From Rhodococcus oryzae (lineage in GTDB: Bacteria > Actinomycetota > Actinomycetes > Mycobacteriales > Mycobacteriaceae), in NCBI RefSeq assembly GCF_005049235.1, contig NZ_SUMD01000001.1, forward strand, positions 372,001 through 436,000: DNA of 64,000 bases. Direction: 5' to 3'. Positions 41,948 to 51,205 of the stretch are shown here, one piece after another. The notes beneath the pieces are model-generated. The model saw only the letters and a program-made list of their open reading frames with translations, did no database searches and had not been told where the DNA came from. Each line of letters opens with the position of its first letter. Position 1 is the first letter of the stretch. Both the position numbers and the translations under genes were made by a program.

Positions 41948-44866
41948 TTACTTGGGTAGCCCCTGGTAGGCGTCGACCGCCTTCTGCAGCCGGTCGAGCG
42001 CCGCACCGTACGCCGCGAAGTCGCCGCTCTGCTGCGCCGTCTTGACCGCCCCGAGCGCTGCGTCGACTTCGGTCAGCGCGGCGTCGACGTTACCGCTCGG
42101 TGCCGGCGGCGGGACCGCGGTCGGCCCGCCCGGCGGCTGCGCCTGCTGCTCCCCATCCGTCGCAGGCGGCGCCCCACCCGGCGCAGTCGCCACAGAGGCC
42201 GCCCCCGAACCGAACACCTGATCCAGTGCCTCCGCCAGTGTCGGCGCATAGCCGACGCGGATGCCCTTCGTGTCGGTGAAGCTCACCAGCACCGCGGTGA
42301 GCTGCGGGAAGGCATTCGTCGAATTCCGTTGGGTGTACAAGGGTTCGACGTACAGGATGCCGCCCTCGGCGATCGGCAGCGTCAACAGATTGCCGTACTG
42401 GATCTTGTTCGACTGCTTGATCAGCGACAGCGCGCTGGCCACCGTCTGATTCGACGTCATCGCGGTCTGTGCCTGCTGCGGGCCCTGCGTCTGTGTCTCC
42501 GTCGGCAACTGCAGCACGGTGAACTTGCCGTAGTCCTTTGGATCCGACGCGACCGAGATATACGCGGCCAGCAACTCCCGGTTGTAGCCCTCCATCGGGC
42601 TCGTCAGCTTGAACTCGGGCTTTGCCGTCTCCTCGTTGCCGAGCAACACGTAATACGGCGGCTGGTTCTTGTCCGTCTCCACCGTGGGGTCGCTGGGCAC
42701 CGACCAGAAGTTGTTGTTCGTGAAGAACTCGCTCGGGTCGTCCACGTGGTACTTGGCGAGCATCTCCCGCTGCACCTTGAACAGGTCCTCGGGGTACCGG
42801 AAATGCGCCCGCAGGTCGTCGGTGACCGCGCTGTTGGGCTGGACGGTGCCAGGGAACACACCCATCCAGGCCTTGAGAACGGGGTCCTGCTCGTCCACCT
42901 GGTACAAGGTCACCGTTCCGTCGTAGGCGTCGACGGTGGCCTTGACCGAGTTCCGGATGTACGAGACCTCCTTCTTCGGCAGCAGCCGTCCGGTGGCCTG
43001 GTCCACGCTGTCCTCGACCAGTCCGTCGAGCGAGGAGCGCTGCGCGTACGGGTAGTTGTCGAGCGTGGTGTAGGCGTCGACGATCCACTGCATCCGACCC
43101 TCGACCACCGCGGGGTAGATGGTGCCGTCGGTGGTCAGCCAGGGCGCGACCTGGTTCACCCGGTCACGAGGGTCGCGGTTGTAGATGATCTTCGAATCGT
43201 CGCCGATCGCACCGGAGAAGAGGATGTTGCGCTCGGTGTACTTGGCCGCGAATGCCAGCCGGTTCACCCAGTTACCGATCCCGACACCACCGGCGCCGGT
43301 GTAGGTGTACTTCGAGTCGTCCGTGTCGTACTCGCGAGGCTCGCCGCCCGCGGCACCGACGATGGCGTAGTCGGCGTCCGACTTGGCGATCACCTCGCCG
43401 TAGTAGATCCGCGGATTGTCCACCCGCAGAGCCGGATCCGACGGCTGCGTCTTGAGGTCGCTGACGCTGTAGATCGGGTAGCCGCCGGTGTTGTTCTGGC
43501 TGTCCCCCGAAACCTTGGTCACCTGGTTGGCAGGCGCGGCGACGAAACCGTTGCCGTGCGTGTACACGGTGTGCTTGTTGATCCAGTCGGTCTGGTTGCC
43601 GCTCAGGCTGGCGGGTGAGAGCTCGCGGGCCGCCACCACGAAGTCGCGCAGCTGACCGTTCATCTCGTACCGGTCGATGTTGAGCGCCTTCGGGAAGGCA
43701 TAGAAGTTCTTCAACTGTTGCTGCGCGGTGAAGGTCGGCGACAGGATGTTCGGGTCGAGCAGCCGGGTGTTCGCGATGGTCGTCACGTCCGCGGGCACGT
43801 CCTGCGGCTGCTTCGTCGCGACGCCGGTGTAGTCGACGTATTCGACGGTGTCGTCGGTGATCCCGTACGCCTGCCTGGTCGCCTGGATGTTGCGCTCGAT
43901 ATACGGACTCTCCTTCTGCGCGGCGTTCGGCTTCACCGAGAACTGCTCGACCACCAACGGGTAGACGGCGCCGATCAGGATCGACGAGAGCACCAGCAGC
44001 GCGGCGGCCATCGCGGGGATCCGGATGTCACGCAGGAAGATCGCGGCGAAAAAGGCGAGCGCACAGACGATCGCGATCGCCATCAGGATCAGCTTGGCGG
44101 GCATCACCGCGTTGGTGTCGGTGAAACCGGCGCCGGTGAAGGTGGGCTCCTTGCGGCTGCTCGAGAGCAGCGAGTACCGGTCCAGCCAGTAGGCGACTGC
44201 CTTGAGCAGCACGAAAGTGCCCGCCAGCAACGCGAGCTGGACGGTCGCCGCCTTGGTCAGCGCGCCATCCCGGCCGCTCAGCCGCAGCCCGCCGAAGATG
44301 TAGTGCGTCACCAGGTTCGCGAAGAAGGCGATGATGACCGCGACGAACAGCCAGTTCAGCACGAGCCGGTAGAACGGCAGATCGAAGGAGTAGAAGCCGA
44401 TGTCGAGGCCGAACTGGGGGTCCTTGATACCGAACGACTCACCGTTGAGGAACAGCTGAACCGTCACCCAGTTCGACTGCGCGACCAGGCCGGCGAGCAG
44501 TCCCATCGCGACCGGGATGCCGATGCCGAAGGGCTTCAGCCGTCCCATCACCGTGGTCCGATACCGGGCGATCGGGTCGTTGGGCCCGGCGACCGGCACG
44601 AACACCGGACGCGAGCGGTAGGCCAGCAGCAACGCGAGGAACACCGCCCCACCGACCAGCAACGCGACCGCCAGGAACAGCAGGAGCCTGGTGACGAGCA
44701 CCGTGGTGAAGACGGTCCGGAATCCGACCTCGCCGAACCACAACCAATTGGTATAGGTGTCGATCAGCCGGGGACCGATCAACAACAGTGCCGCGGCTAC
44801 GAGCGCCAGTACCAGCAGCACTCGACTTCGACGGGACAACGACGGTAAGCCGGTGGGGGGCCGCAT
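41948..44866 (-). CDS. UPF0182 family large membrane protein
   Basis: A 972-residue protein of the UPF0182 family (mycobacterial Rv3193c type). The N-terminal ~330 residues hold about seven membrane helices (VLLVLALVAAALLLIGPRLI; TRLLLFLAVALLVGGAVFLALLLAY). A large extracytoplasmic domain follows (PYIERNIQATRQAYGI; THGNGFVAAPANQVT; WMGVFPGTVQP), then a Pro/Gly-rich tail and a final helix-rich segment. ATG 44866 (RPPTGLPSLSRRSR) is chosen because the positively charged lead-in abuts the first helix. Function unknown but strongly conserved. Confidence 0.88.
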   Translation of the reverse strand: MRPPTGLPSLSRRSRVLLVLALVAAALLLIGPRLIDTYTNWLWFGEVGFRTVFTTVLVTRLLLFLAVALLVGGAVFLALLLAYRSRPVFVPVAGPNDPIARYRTTVMGRLKPFGIGIPVAMGLLAGLVAQSNWVTVQLFLNGESFGIKDPQFGLDIGFYSFDLPFYRLVLNWLFVAVIIAFFANLVTHYIFGGLRLSGRDGALTKAATVQLALLAGTFVLLKAVAYWLDRYSLLSSSRKEPTFTGAGFTDTNAVMPAKLILMAIAIVCALAFFAAIFLRDIRIPAMAAALLVLSSILIGAVYPLVVEQFSVKPNAAQKESPYIERNIQATRQAYGITDDTVEYVDYTGVATKQPQDVPADVTTIANTRLLDPNILSPTFTAQQQLKNFYAFPKALNIDRYEMNGQLRDFVVAARELSPASLSGNQTDWINKHTVYTHGNGFVAAPANQVTKVSGDSQNNTGGYPIYSVSDLKTQPSDPALRVDNPRIYYGEVIAKSDADYAIVGAAGGEPREYDTDDSKYTYTGAGGVGIGNWVNRLAFAAKYTERNILFSGAIGDDSKIIYNRDPRDRVNQVAPWLTTDGTIYPAVVEGRMQWIVDAYTTLDNYPYAQRSSLDGLVEDSVDQATGRLLPKKEVSYIRNSVKATVDAYDGTVTLYQVDEQDPVLKAWMGVFPGTVQPNSAVTDDLRAHFRYPEDLFKVQREMLAKYHVDDPSEFFTNNNFWSVPSDPTVETDKNQPPYYVLLGNEETAKPEFKLTSPMEGYNRELLAAYISVASDPKDYGKFTVLQLPTETQTQGPQQAQTAMTSNQTVASALSLIKQSNKIQYGNLLTLPIAEGGILYVEPLYTQRNSTNAFPQLTAVLVSFTDTKGIRVGYAPTLAEALDQVFGSGAASVATAPGGAPPATDGEQQAQPPGGPTAVPPPAPSGNVDAALTEVDAALGAVKTAQQSGDFAAYGAALDRLQKAVDAYQGLPK

Positions 44867-44954
44867 GCCCACGGTCCACTCTCCAGTGATTCGGGCGGCG
44901 CACAGGCGCCGCGGTGGTTGTGACCACTCTACGTGTGGGTGGGAGGATGGGACC

Positions 44955-45572
44955 GTGAGCGATAGCAATGGCGTGTACTACGGCCACCCGGCCGACTTCT
45001 CCGTCGACGCACTCCCCCGGTGCATCCGCGAGGTGTCGGACTTCGTCGACGCGGGCGGATGGGGTCAACCGCCGGTGATGTTCGCCCTCGTCCCCACCGC
45101 GGTCCTGGCCGCCGCGGAGCCCGACCTCATCGATCAGCTCGAGGACGGCGCCGAGCTGACGCCGGTCGAGCAGGAGCCGTTCCCGGAGGACATCGGTGGC
45201 GGCACCCCCGCGCTCGACGAGTTCCTGTCCACCACCAGCTGGCCCGCGGAGGTCGTCGGGTGCGCCCTGGTACAGGAGATCGTGGTGTTGCCGCCGACGG
45301 CCGAGTCCGATCTCGACAGCGCGGTGGCGCCGGTGGTGACCGACGAGCACGCCGCCGACGAGATCGCCCGCGCCACCGCGAACGCCCACCCCGAACGCCG
45401 CGAGGCACGGCTCATCGCCGCGGTGCTGCGGGACGGCCCGTCCGTCTGCGTGCTCCAGCTCAAGCCGGAGGACGACGACCTCGACGCGGAACCCGAGCTG
45501 CTCACCTACGAGGACCTCGCGCCGAACCTGGTGAACGCGCTGTACGCGACGTTCGACGCGCCCGACGACTAG
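44955..45572 (+). CDS. PPA1309 family protein
   Basis: A 205-residue acidic cytosolic protein conserved across actinobacteria. It begins at GTG 44955 (SDSNGVYYGHPADFSVDALPRCIREV) and has PPVMFALVPTAVLAAAEPDL, then EVVGCALVQEIVVLPP and RREARLIAAVLRDGPSVCVLQLK. Function unknown. It is divergent from UPF0182 by 88 bases and shares CTAG with the PDZ protease gene. The block context suggests an envelope or quality-control role, but this is not shown. Confidence 0.75.
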   Translation: MSDSNGVYYGHPADFSVDALPRCIREVSDFVDAGGWGQPPVMFALVPTAVLAAAEPDLIDQLEDGAELTPVEQEPFPEDIGGGTPALDEFLSTTSWPAEVVGCALVQEIVVLPPTAESDLDSAVAPVVTDEHAADEIARATANAHPERREARLIAAVLRDGPSVCVLQLKPEDDDLDAEPELLTYEDLAPNLVNALYATFDAPDD

Positions 45573-46591
45573 CAGGCGGGCGCGTCGCCGCCGGAGTTCA
45601 GCGATTCGAGCGCGGACACCGCGCCGTCGAGGTTGTCAACCTTCACCAGCCGCAGACCCTCGGGTACCCGCTGACGGGCCTCGTCGCAGTTCTTCGACGG
45701 CACCAGGAAGGTGGTCGCCCCGGCCTCGCGGGCGGCGAGCAGCTTGTACGGGATGCCGCCGATCGGGCCGACCTCTCCGTCGGAGTCGATGGTGCCGGTG
45801 CCCGCTACGAACCCGCCGCCACTCAGTTCACCGGGCGAGAGCTTGTCGATCACCGCGAGGGTGAACATCAGTCCCGCCGACGGCCCGCCCACCTCGGCCA
45901 GGTTGAAGTCGACCGTGAACGGGACCTCGGGCTTCTCCTGCGGGGTGATCCCCAGGTAGCCGTGGTCCGTGGCTCCCGGCCGCGCGCCGAGCGTCACCGG
46001 CACGGTCATCTCCTGGCCGTCGCGACGCAGCAGCACGCTGACCTCGCTGCCGGGTTCGAGCTCGGCGACCGCCCGCTGTACCTCACCGACGGTCTGGACC
46101 TGCGTGCCGTTGATGGCGAGCAACTGGTCGCCCGGCCGCAGCGCGTCCTTGGCCGGTCCGTCCTCGGCGACGTCGACCACCTCGAGCGCGACGGGCAGGT
46201 CCAGGTAGTGCAGCGCGGCGAGCTCCGCGGAATCCTCCGACTGCGCGAAGTCCGCCTCGTTCTCCTGCTTGACCTCGTCCTTGCTCTTGTCCGGCGGGTA
46301 CACCTCGGAGCGCGGTACCAGGCCGTAGCGCCCGCTGATCCAGTTCCCGAAGGCCTCGAAGATGTTGAGTCCGTCACGGACCGAGACGGTGGTCATGTTC
46401 AGGTTGCCCGTCGTCGGATCGATCTCGGTCCCCTCGATCTCGACCACGGGCTTGCCCTCGGCCTCGCCGAGGGTGTTGAAGGTGGGTCCGGGTCCGAGGG
46501 CCACGAACGGCACGGTCACCGCGGTCCCGAGAGTGAAGAGCGCCACCACCGGCACCAGCGCAGCGGCAAGGGTCACCATCCGTCGATTCAC
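45569..46591 (-). CDS. Membrane-anchored PDZ and Lon-like serine protease (YlbL type)
   Basis: A 340-residue protein, matching Rv3194c in length. A single N-terminal helix (MVTLAAALVPVVALFTLGTAV) anchors it, a PDZ domain spans ~125-205 (LRPGDQLLAINGTQVQTV), and the C-terminal ~130 residues are a Lon-type protease domain with Ser238 in GGPSAGLMF and Lys283 in GGIPYKLLAA, the Ser-Lys dyad. It probably cleaves extracytoplasmic or membrane proteins. GTG 46591 is taken as start; ATG 46579 is possible. Confidence 0.9.
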   Translation of the reverse strand: MNRRMVTLAAALVPVVALFTLGTAVTVPFVALGPGPTFNTLGEAEGKPVVEIEGTEIDPTTGNLNMTTVSVRDGLNIFEAFGNWISGRYGLVPRSEVYPPDKSKDEVKQENEADFAQSEDSAELAALHYLDLPVALEVVDVAEDGPAKDALRPGDQLLAINGTQVQTVGEVQRAVAELEPGSEVSVLLRRDGQEMTVPVTLGARPGATDHGYLGITPQEKPEVPFTVDFNLAEVGGPSAGLMFTLAVIDKLSPGELSGGGFVAGTGTIDSDGEVGPIGGIPYKLLAAREAGATTFLVPSKNCDEARQRVPEGLRLVKVDNLDGAVSALESLNSGGDAPAC

Positions 46592-46681
46592 CCGGCCCAG
46601 CGTAGAGGGCGGCCCGGCTTGTTCGCGCTGAGCGTCATCTCCGCCGCCACCAACCCCCACGATGCCTTGTACCGTTGAGCC

Positions 46682-48055
46682 ATGAGCAATCCGCCGTTTG
46701 GTTTCTCGAATTCCGACGACGATCCCGACCGTGACAAGAGTCGGGACGGCGAGGGTTCGCCCGGTCCGGGCGGGACCCCGTTCGGCTTCACCCCCGAGGG
46801 CTTCGACCCCACTCAGCTCGGCCAGATGCTCACGCAGTTCGGGCAGATGCTCAGCGGCATGGGTGGCGCGATGGGCACCGGCGGTAGCGGCCCCGTCAAC
46901 TACGACCTCGCCAAGAAGCTCGCCCTCCAGCAGCTCGGCTCCGTTGCCCCGATCTCGAGCGGCACCGGCACCGCGGTCGCCGACGCCGCCCACCTCGCGG
47001 AGGTGTGGCTGGACGGCGCCACCACCCTGCCCGCAGGCGCGACCAAGGCGGTCGCCTGGACGGCAGCCGACTGGCTCGAAAACACCCTCGACACCTGGAA
47101 GCGCCTGTGCGACCCGGTGGCCGAACAGATCTCGGGCATGTGGGCGACCGGTCTCCCCGAGGAGGCCAAGCAGATGGCGGGCCCGATGATGGGCATGCTC
47201 GGACAGATGGGCGGGTTGGCGTTCGGCTCTCAGCTGGGCCAGGCGCTCGGCCAGCTCTCCTCCGAGGTGCTGACCTCCACCGACGTCGGGCTCCCACTCG
47301 GCCCCAGTGGGGTCGCGGCGCTGCTCCCGACGGCGATCGAGAAGTTCAGCGAGGGACTGGAGCAGCCCGATCGCGAGATCCTGGTGTTCCTCGCCGCACG
47401 CGAGGCGGCGCACCACCGCCTGTACGTCCACGTGCCGTGGCTCCGGCAGCGGCTGCTGGCCACCGTCGAGGAATACGCGCGCGGCATCCGGATGGACTTC
47501 TCCGCGATCGAGGAGGCCGCCCAGGGCATCGACCCGAGCGCGCTGACCGATCCGTCGAAGATCGAGGAGATCCTCCAGCAGGGCGCCTTCGAACCGCAGA
47601 CGACGCCCGAGCAGAAGCAGGCCCTCGAACGCCTCGAGACGATGCTCGCCCTCATCGAGGGCTGGGTGGAGACCGTCGTGTCCGAGGCGCTCGGTGACCG
47701 GCTGCCCGGGGTGGCCGCGCTGTCCGAGACGCTCCGCCGTCGCCGCGCCACCGGCGGTCCCGCGGAGCAGACGTTCGCCACCCTCGTCGGTCTGGAACTA
47801 CGGCCCCGCAAGGTCCGCGAGGCGTCACGCCTGTGGCACCTGCTCACCGAGAGCGCCGGGATCGAGGGCCGGGACGGGGTGTGGGCGCACCCCGATCTGC
47901 TGCCGGACTCCTCCGATCTGGACAGCCCCGCCGGATTCGTCGACCGTGTGGTCGGCGGCGGCACCAGCGCCTTCGACGACCCGATCGCGCAGCTCGAGGC
48001 GACCGAGGCCCGCGAGCGCGAGCAGGGCGGGGACACCGACCGCCCGACGGAGTAG
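46682..48055 (+). CDS. Rv3195-type putative zinc metalloprotease/hydrolase
   Basis: A 457-residue protein of the actinobacterial family once labelled coenzyme F420 biosynthesis-associated. The N-terminus is Gly/Met-rich and low complexity (GGAMGTGGSGPVN). The core has REAAHHRLYVHVPWL, a zincin-like His-His segment rather than a strict HExxH, plus long helices. The C-terminus (LRPRKVREASRLWHLLTE; DGVWAHPDLLPDSSDL) is typical of the family. Catalysis is not proven here. Divergent from the PDZ protease by 90 bases. Confidence 0.8.
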   Translation: MSNPPFGFSNSDDDPDRDKSRDGEGSPGPGGTPFGFTPEGFDPTQLGQMLTQFGQMLSGMGGAMGTGGSGPVNYDLAKKLALQQLGSVAPISSGTGTAVADAAHLAEVWLDGATTLPAGATKAVAWTAADWLENTLDTWKRLCDPVAEQISGMWATGLPEEAKQMAGPMMGMLGQMGGLAFGSQLGQALGQLSSEVLTSTDVGLPLGPSGVAALLPTAIEKFSEGLEQPDREILVFLAAREAAHHRLYVHVPWLRQRLLATVEEYARGIRMDFSAIEEAAQGIDPSALTDPSKIEEILQQGAFEPQTTPEQKQALERLETMLALIEGWVETVVSEALGDRLPGVAALSETLRRRRATGGPAEQTFATLVGLELRPRKVREASRLWHLLTESAGIEGRDGVWAHPDLLPDSSDLDSPAGFVDRVVGGGTSAFDDPIAQLEATEAREREQGGDTDRPTE

Positions 48056-48152
48056 CCGGCCGGACGAAAACCCAGGCCATCGGCGCCGCGCCCCTGTGGA
48101 TAACCGGGTGCGCGGCGCTCGTCTGCGGCGCCGCACCTGCAAGGGTCGGGAC

Positions 48153-49043
48153 ATGACACCGGCCTCGGCACTGAGCGCGGGCCCGCGGCTCGACCCGCGG
48201 ATCCCGATCCTGGTTCGGCCCAGCGGCACCGTCCAATTGGGCTGGGACCCCGAGCGCGCCCTGCTGCTCACCGTGCCGACCGGGGTCGCCCCGCCTACGG
48301 TGGCCGCGCTGCTGCGGCTGCTCGACGGCCAGCACAGTCGCGACGAGATCCTCAGGCGGGCACGGGAGATCGGGCTGACCGCCGCCGACATCGAGACCCT
48401 GCTGGCCGAGTTGGCCGGGGCCGCGCTGTTGATGCCCGCGACGCCTGCACCCCGCTGCGTCACTGCCGTGCACGTGCACGGCCGGGGGCCGCTCTCCGAC
48501 GGCATCGCGGGCTCTCTCGCCGATGGCAGGGTGCGGCTGACCAGATCGGTACCGTTCGGCGGCACCGGGGCCCCGCGCATCGACCGGGCGGCCCTCGTGG
48601 TCCTGGCCGACGAACTGGTTCCCGATCCGGGGTTCGTGGCCGGGCTCGTCGAGGCGCGGATGCCACACCTGCAGGTCCGGCTCCGCGACGGGGCCGGCAT
48701 CGTGGGACCACTGGTGCTGCCCGGCCGCACCAGCTGCCTGCGCTGCGCCGACCTCACCAGGACCTCGCGCGACCACGAGTGGCCGCACCTGGCCGCGCAG
48801 CTGCTCGGCGCGGTCGGGCACGCGGACCCGGCGGCGATCCTGGCCACCACCGCGCTCGCGCTCGCGGAGCTGAACGTGCTGATCGCCGCGCAACCCGCGC
48901 GCTCACCCGCCTGCCTCGACACCACCCTGGAACTGAACCTGACGACGTATCGACTGGTCAGGAGGACGTGGCCGCGACATCCGGACTGCGGATGCCGCCG
49001 CCGTGCCGGACATGTGGGCGAACCGGCGAATCGTCAGCCATGA
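48153..49043 (+). CDS. TOMM leader-binding / cyclodehydratase-like protein without a YcaO partner
   Basis: A 296-residue protein resembling the ThiF-like, precursor-binding half of thiazole/oxazole (TOMM) cyclodehydratases. A winged-helix-like N-terminal region (residues ~35-95: RLLDGQHSRDEILRRAREIGL) suits peptide binding. A probable zinc site is formed by Cys195, Cys198 (SCLRC) and Cys279, Cys281 (DCGC). No YcaO gene or short precursor is nearby. Its TGA overlaps the ABC1 kinase ATG by 3 bases, implying coupled translation. Confidence 0.7.
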   Translation: MTPASALSAGPRLDPRIPILVRPSGTVQLGWDPERALLLTVPTGVAPPTVAALLRLLDGQHSRDEILRRAREIGLTAADIETLLAELAGAALLMPATPAPRCVTAVHVHGRGPLSDGIAGSLADGRVRLTRSVPFGGTGAPRIDRAALVVLADELVPDPGFVAGLVEARMPHLQVRLRDGAGIVGPLVLPGRTSCLRCADLTRTSRDHEWPHLAAQLLGAVGHADPAAILATTALALAELNVLIAAQPARSPACLDTTLELNLTTYRLVRRTWPRHPDCGCRRRAGHVGEPANRQP

Positions 49044-50380
49044 TGGTGAGCGTGTCAGACATCCCCCGCAGCAGTTCCGCCCGCACCGCCAAACTGGCGA
49101 GCATTCCGCTCGGGATCGCGGGGCGCGCTGCGGTCGGGTTCGGCCGCAAGCTGGTCGGCGGCGACCGCGAGGAGATCGACGCCAAGCTGACCCAGCAGGC
49201 CGCCGAACAGTTGTTCACCGTGCTCGGCGAGCTCAAGGGCGGCGCGATGAAGCTCGGGCAGGCGCTGAGCGTGATGGAGGCCGCCGTCCCGGAGGAGTTC
49301 GCGGAGCCATACCGGGAGGCGCTGACGAAGTTGCAGGCGGAGGCGCCACCGTTGCCCGCCAAGAAGGTGCACCGGGTGCTCGGCGAGCAGCTCGGCAGCA
49401 AGTGGCGCGACCGGTTCGCATCCTTCGACGACGTTCCGACGGCCTCGGCGAGCATCGGGCAGGTGCACCGCGCCGTGTGGTCCGACGGCCGCGACGTCGC
49501 GGTGAAGGTGCAGTACCCGGGTGCGGACGAGGCCCTACGTGCCGACCTGCGCACGCTGTCCCGCTTCGCCGGGATGTTCAGCTCGGTGATCCCGGGTGCG
49601 GACGTCAAGCCTGTTCTCGAGGAGCTCACCGCCCGCACCGAGGACGAGCTGGACTACCGCATCGAGGCGAACAACCAACGAGCCTTCGCCTCCGAGTTCG
49701 CCGGCGACCCCAAGTTCGCGATCCCGAAGGTGGTCGCGAGTTCGCCGAAGGTGGTGATCACCGAATGGATGTCGGCGACACCGCTGTCGACGATCATCGC
49801 AGGCGGCACCGCCGAGCAGCGCAACAGCGCGGGCGCCCTGCTCGCCGAGTTCCACTTCGCCTCGCCCGCCCGGGTGGGACTGCTGCACAGCGATCCTCAC
49901 CCCGGCAATTTCATGATGCTCGAGGACGGCAGGCTCGGCATCATCGACTACGGCGCCTGCGCGCCGATGCCAGGCGGGCTGCCCCCTGTGCTCGGCAGGA
50001 TGGTGCGGCTCGCGCTCGAGGAACGGTTCGACGAACTGACGGAACTACTGCGCGCCAACGGATTCGTGCTGCCCGGCCGCAAGGTCACCGATCAGGAGAT
50101 CGCCGACTATCTCCGTCCGTTCACCGACCCCATCCACACCGAGTCCTTCCACTTCACCAGGGCCTGGCTGCAGAAGGCGGCCGGGACCGCGACGGACTTC
50201 TCGTCCGCACAGTTCCGGACCGCACGGGCACTGAACATGCCCGCCGAGTACGTGATGATCTTCCGGGTGCTGCTCGGCTCGGTCGGCATCTGCGCGCAGC
50301 TCGACGCCTACGCGCCGTACATGGAGATCCTCACGAAATGGCTGCCCGGCTTCACCGAGGACGTGCTGGAAACGGAGTAG
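49040..50380 (+). CDS. ABC1/UbiB-family atypical kinase
   Basis: A 446-residue ABC1-type ATPase/kinase. Hallmarks: KLGQ (71-74), ASIGQVHRA replacing the Gly-rich loop, the ATP-binding Lys in DVAVKVQYPG (156), HSDPHPGNFMM (catalytic loop) and IIDYGA (metal Asp). Family members support quinone or lipid metabolism; the mycobacterial orthologue (Rv3197) has been linked to macrolide tolerance and to neighbouring whiB7. ATG 49040 overlaps the upstream stop. Confidence 0.9.
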   Translation: MMVSVSDIPRSSSARTAKLASIPLGIAGRAAVGFGRKLVGGDREEIDAKLTQQAAEQLFTVLGELKGGAMKLGQALSVMEAAVPEEFAEPYREALTKLQAEAPPLPAKKVHRVLGEQLGSKWRDRFASFDDVPTASASIGQVHRAVWSDGRDVAVKVQYPGADEALRADLRTLSRFAGMFSSVIPGADVKPVLEELTARTEDELDYRIEANNQRAFASEFAGDPKFAIPKVVASSPKVVITEWMSATPLSTIIAGGTAEQRNSAGALLAEFHFASPARVGLLHSDPHPGNFMMLEDGRLGIIDYGACAPMPGGLPPVLGRMVRLALEERFDELTELLRANGFVLPGRKVTDQEIADYLRPFTDPIHTESFHFTRAWLQKAAGTATDFSSAQFRTARALNMPAEYVMIFRVLLGSVGICAQLDAYAPYMEILTKWLPGFTEDVLETE

Positions 50381-50401
50381 CCGCCCGACGGCCGGTCGCT
50401 G

Positions 50402-51019
50402 TCACCCTGCACCGGCCCGCGTCCGCATCCGATCCACCGCTGGCGCGACCCACGTGCGCAGGTAGCTCCGCAATTCGGCACCGCTGCGGGGCGGCCGGCC
50501 GGGGTCGATGACGAACGACTGCGCGATGCGGAGCATGTGCTCGACCAGTTCGTCGAGATCGGCGCCGTTCAGACCTGCCTCCGCCCAGTCGACGGCGAAC
50601 CGGTCGAGGATCGACCGGCCGAACGTCAGCGCTGCGTCGGATGTGACTCCCGCCGACAGGGCGCTGGCTCGCCCGGGCGCGAGCACCATGTTCAGGTACT
50701 TCTCCTCCGGTATCTGTTCCAGCGTGTAGGCAATGCTCTCGACGACGGCATCCGCGGGGTCACGGATCCCGCCGAGGTGTGCGGCGAGGAAGTCCAGGAA
50801 AGGACCGGCCTGGGCGATCGCGGTGGCGCCGAGCAGTGCCTCGGCAGTCGGGAAGTACCGGTAGACAGTCTGTCGGGTGACCCCGAGTTCGCGGGCGACT
50901 TCGGTGATGCTGACGTCGCCGCCGGACCGGTCGAGTGCCTTGCGGGCGGCAGCGAGAATGCGGGCGATCGCCTCGTCGTCGTCGGCCGGTGCCGCGCCCG
51001 ACCAGCCGTGTGTCCGCAT
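50402..51019 (-). CDS. TetR-family transcriptional regulator
   Basis: A 205-residue repressor. The N-terminal helix-turn-helix reads VSITEVARELGVTRQTVYRYFPTAEALL; the C-terminal ligand domain is helical and ends with a variable arm. It is divergent from the Rieske oxygenase gene, and a near-perfect inverted repeat lies between them at 51122-51151. It most likely represses the oxygenase and itself and is released by the substrate or a product. Confidence 0.9.
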   Translation of the reverse strand: MRTHGWSGAAPADDDEAIARILAAARKALDRSGGDVSITEVARELGVTRQTVYRYFPTAEALLGATAIAQAGPFLDFLAAHLGGIRDPADAVVESIAYTLEQIPEEKYLNMVLAPGRASALSAGVTSDAALTFGRSILDRFAVDWAEAGLNGADLDELVEHMLRIAQSFVIDPGRPPRSGAELRSYLRTWVAPAVDRMRTRAGAG

Positions 51020-51121
51020 CGGCCCTTCTTCCTCCCGCTCGCGATTGTCGGTCGAACCCTACCCGCGCGCGGGCGCCAGGAGCCGGCCCGAGCACCCGCA
51101 CACCAATCCGAAGCAAAATTA

Positions 51122-51151
51122 GACCGTACAAGTGGACGTCATTGTATGGTC
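51122..51151. promoter_or_regulatory. TetR-type operator between tetR and the Rieske oxygenase
   Basis: GACCGTACAA (51122-51131) and TTGTATGGTC (51142-51151) are inverted repeats matching at 9 of 10 positions with a 10-base spacer. It lies 103 bases from the tetR start and 55 bases before the oxygenase start, the expected place for autoregulation and repression. Confidence 0.7.
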
Positions 51152-51205
51152 AAGACGCGGCCGACCCGACTGGAGGCCGTCCTCGACCCGGAAAAGGACC
51201 AGACG

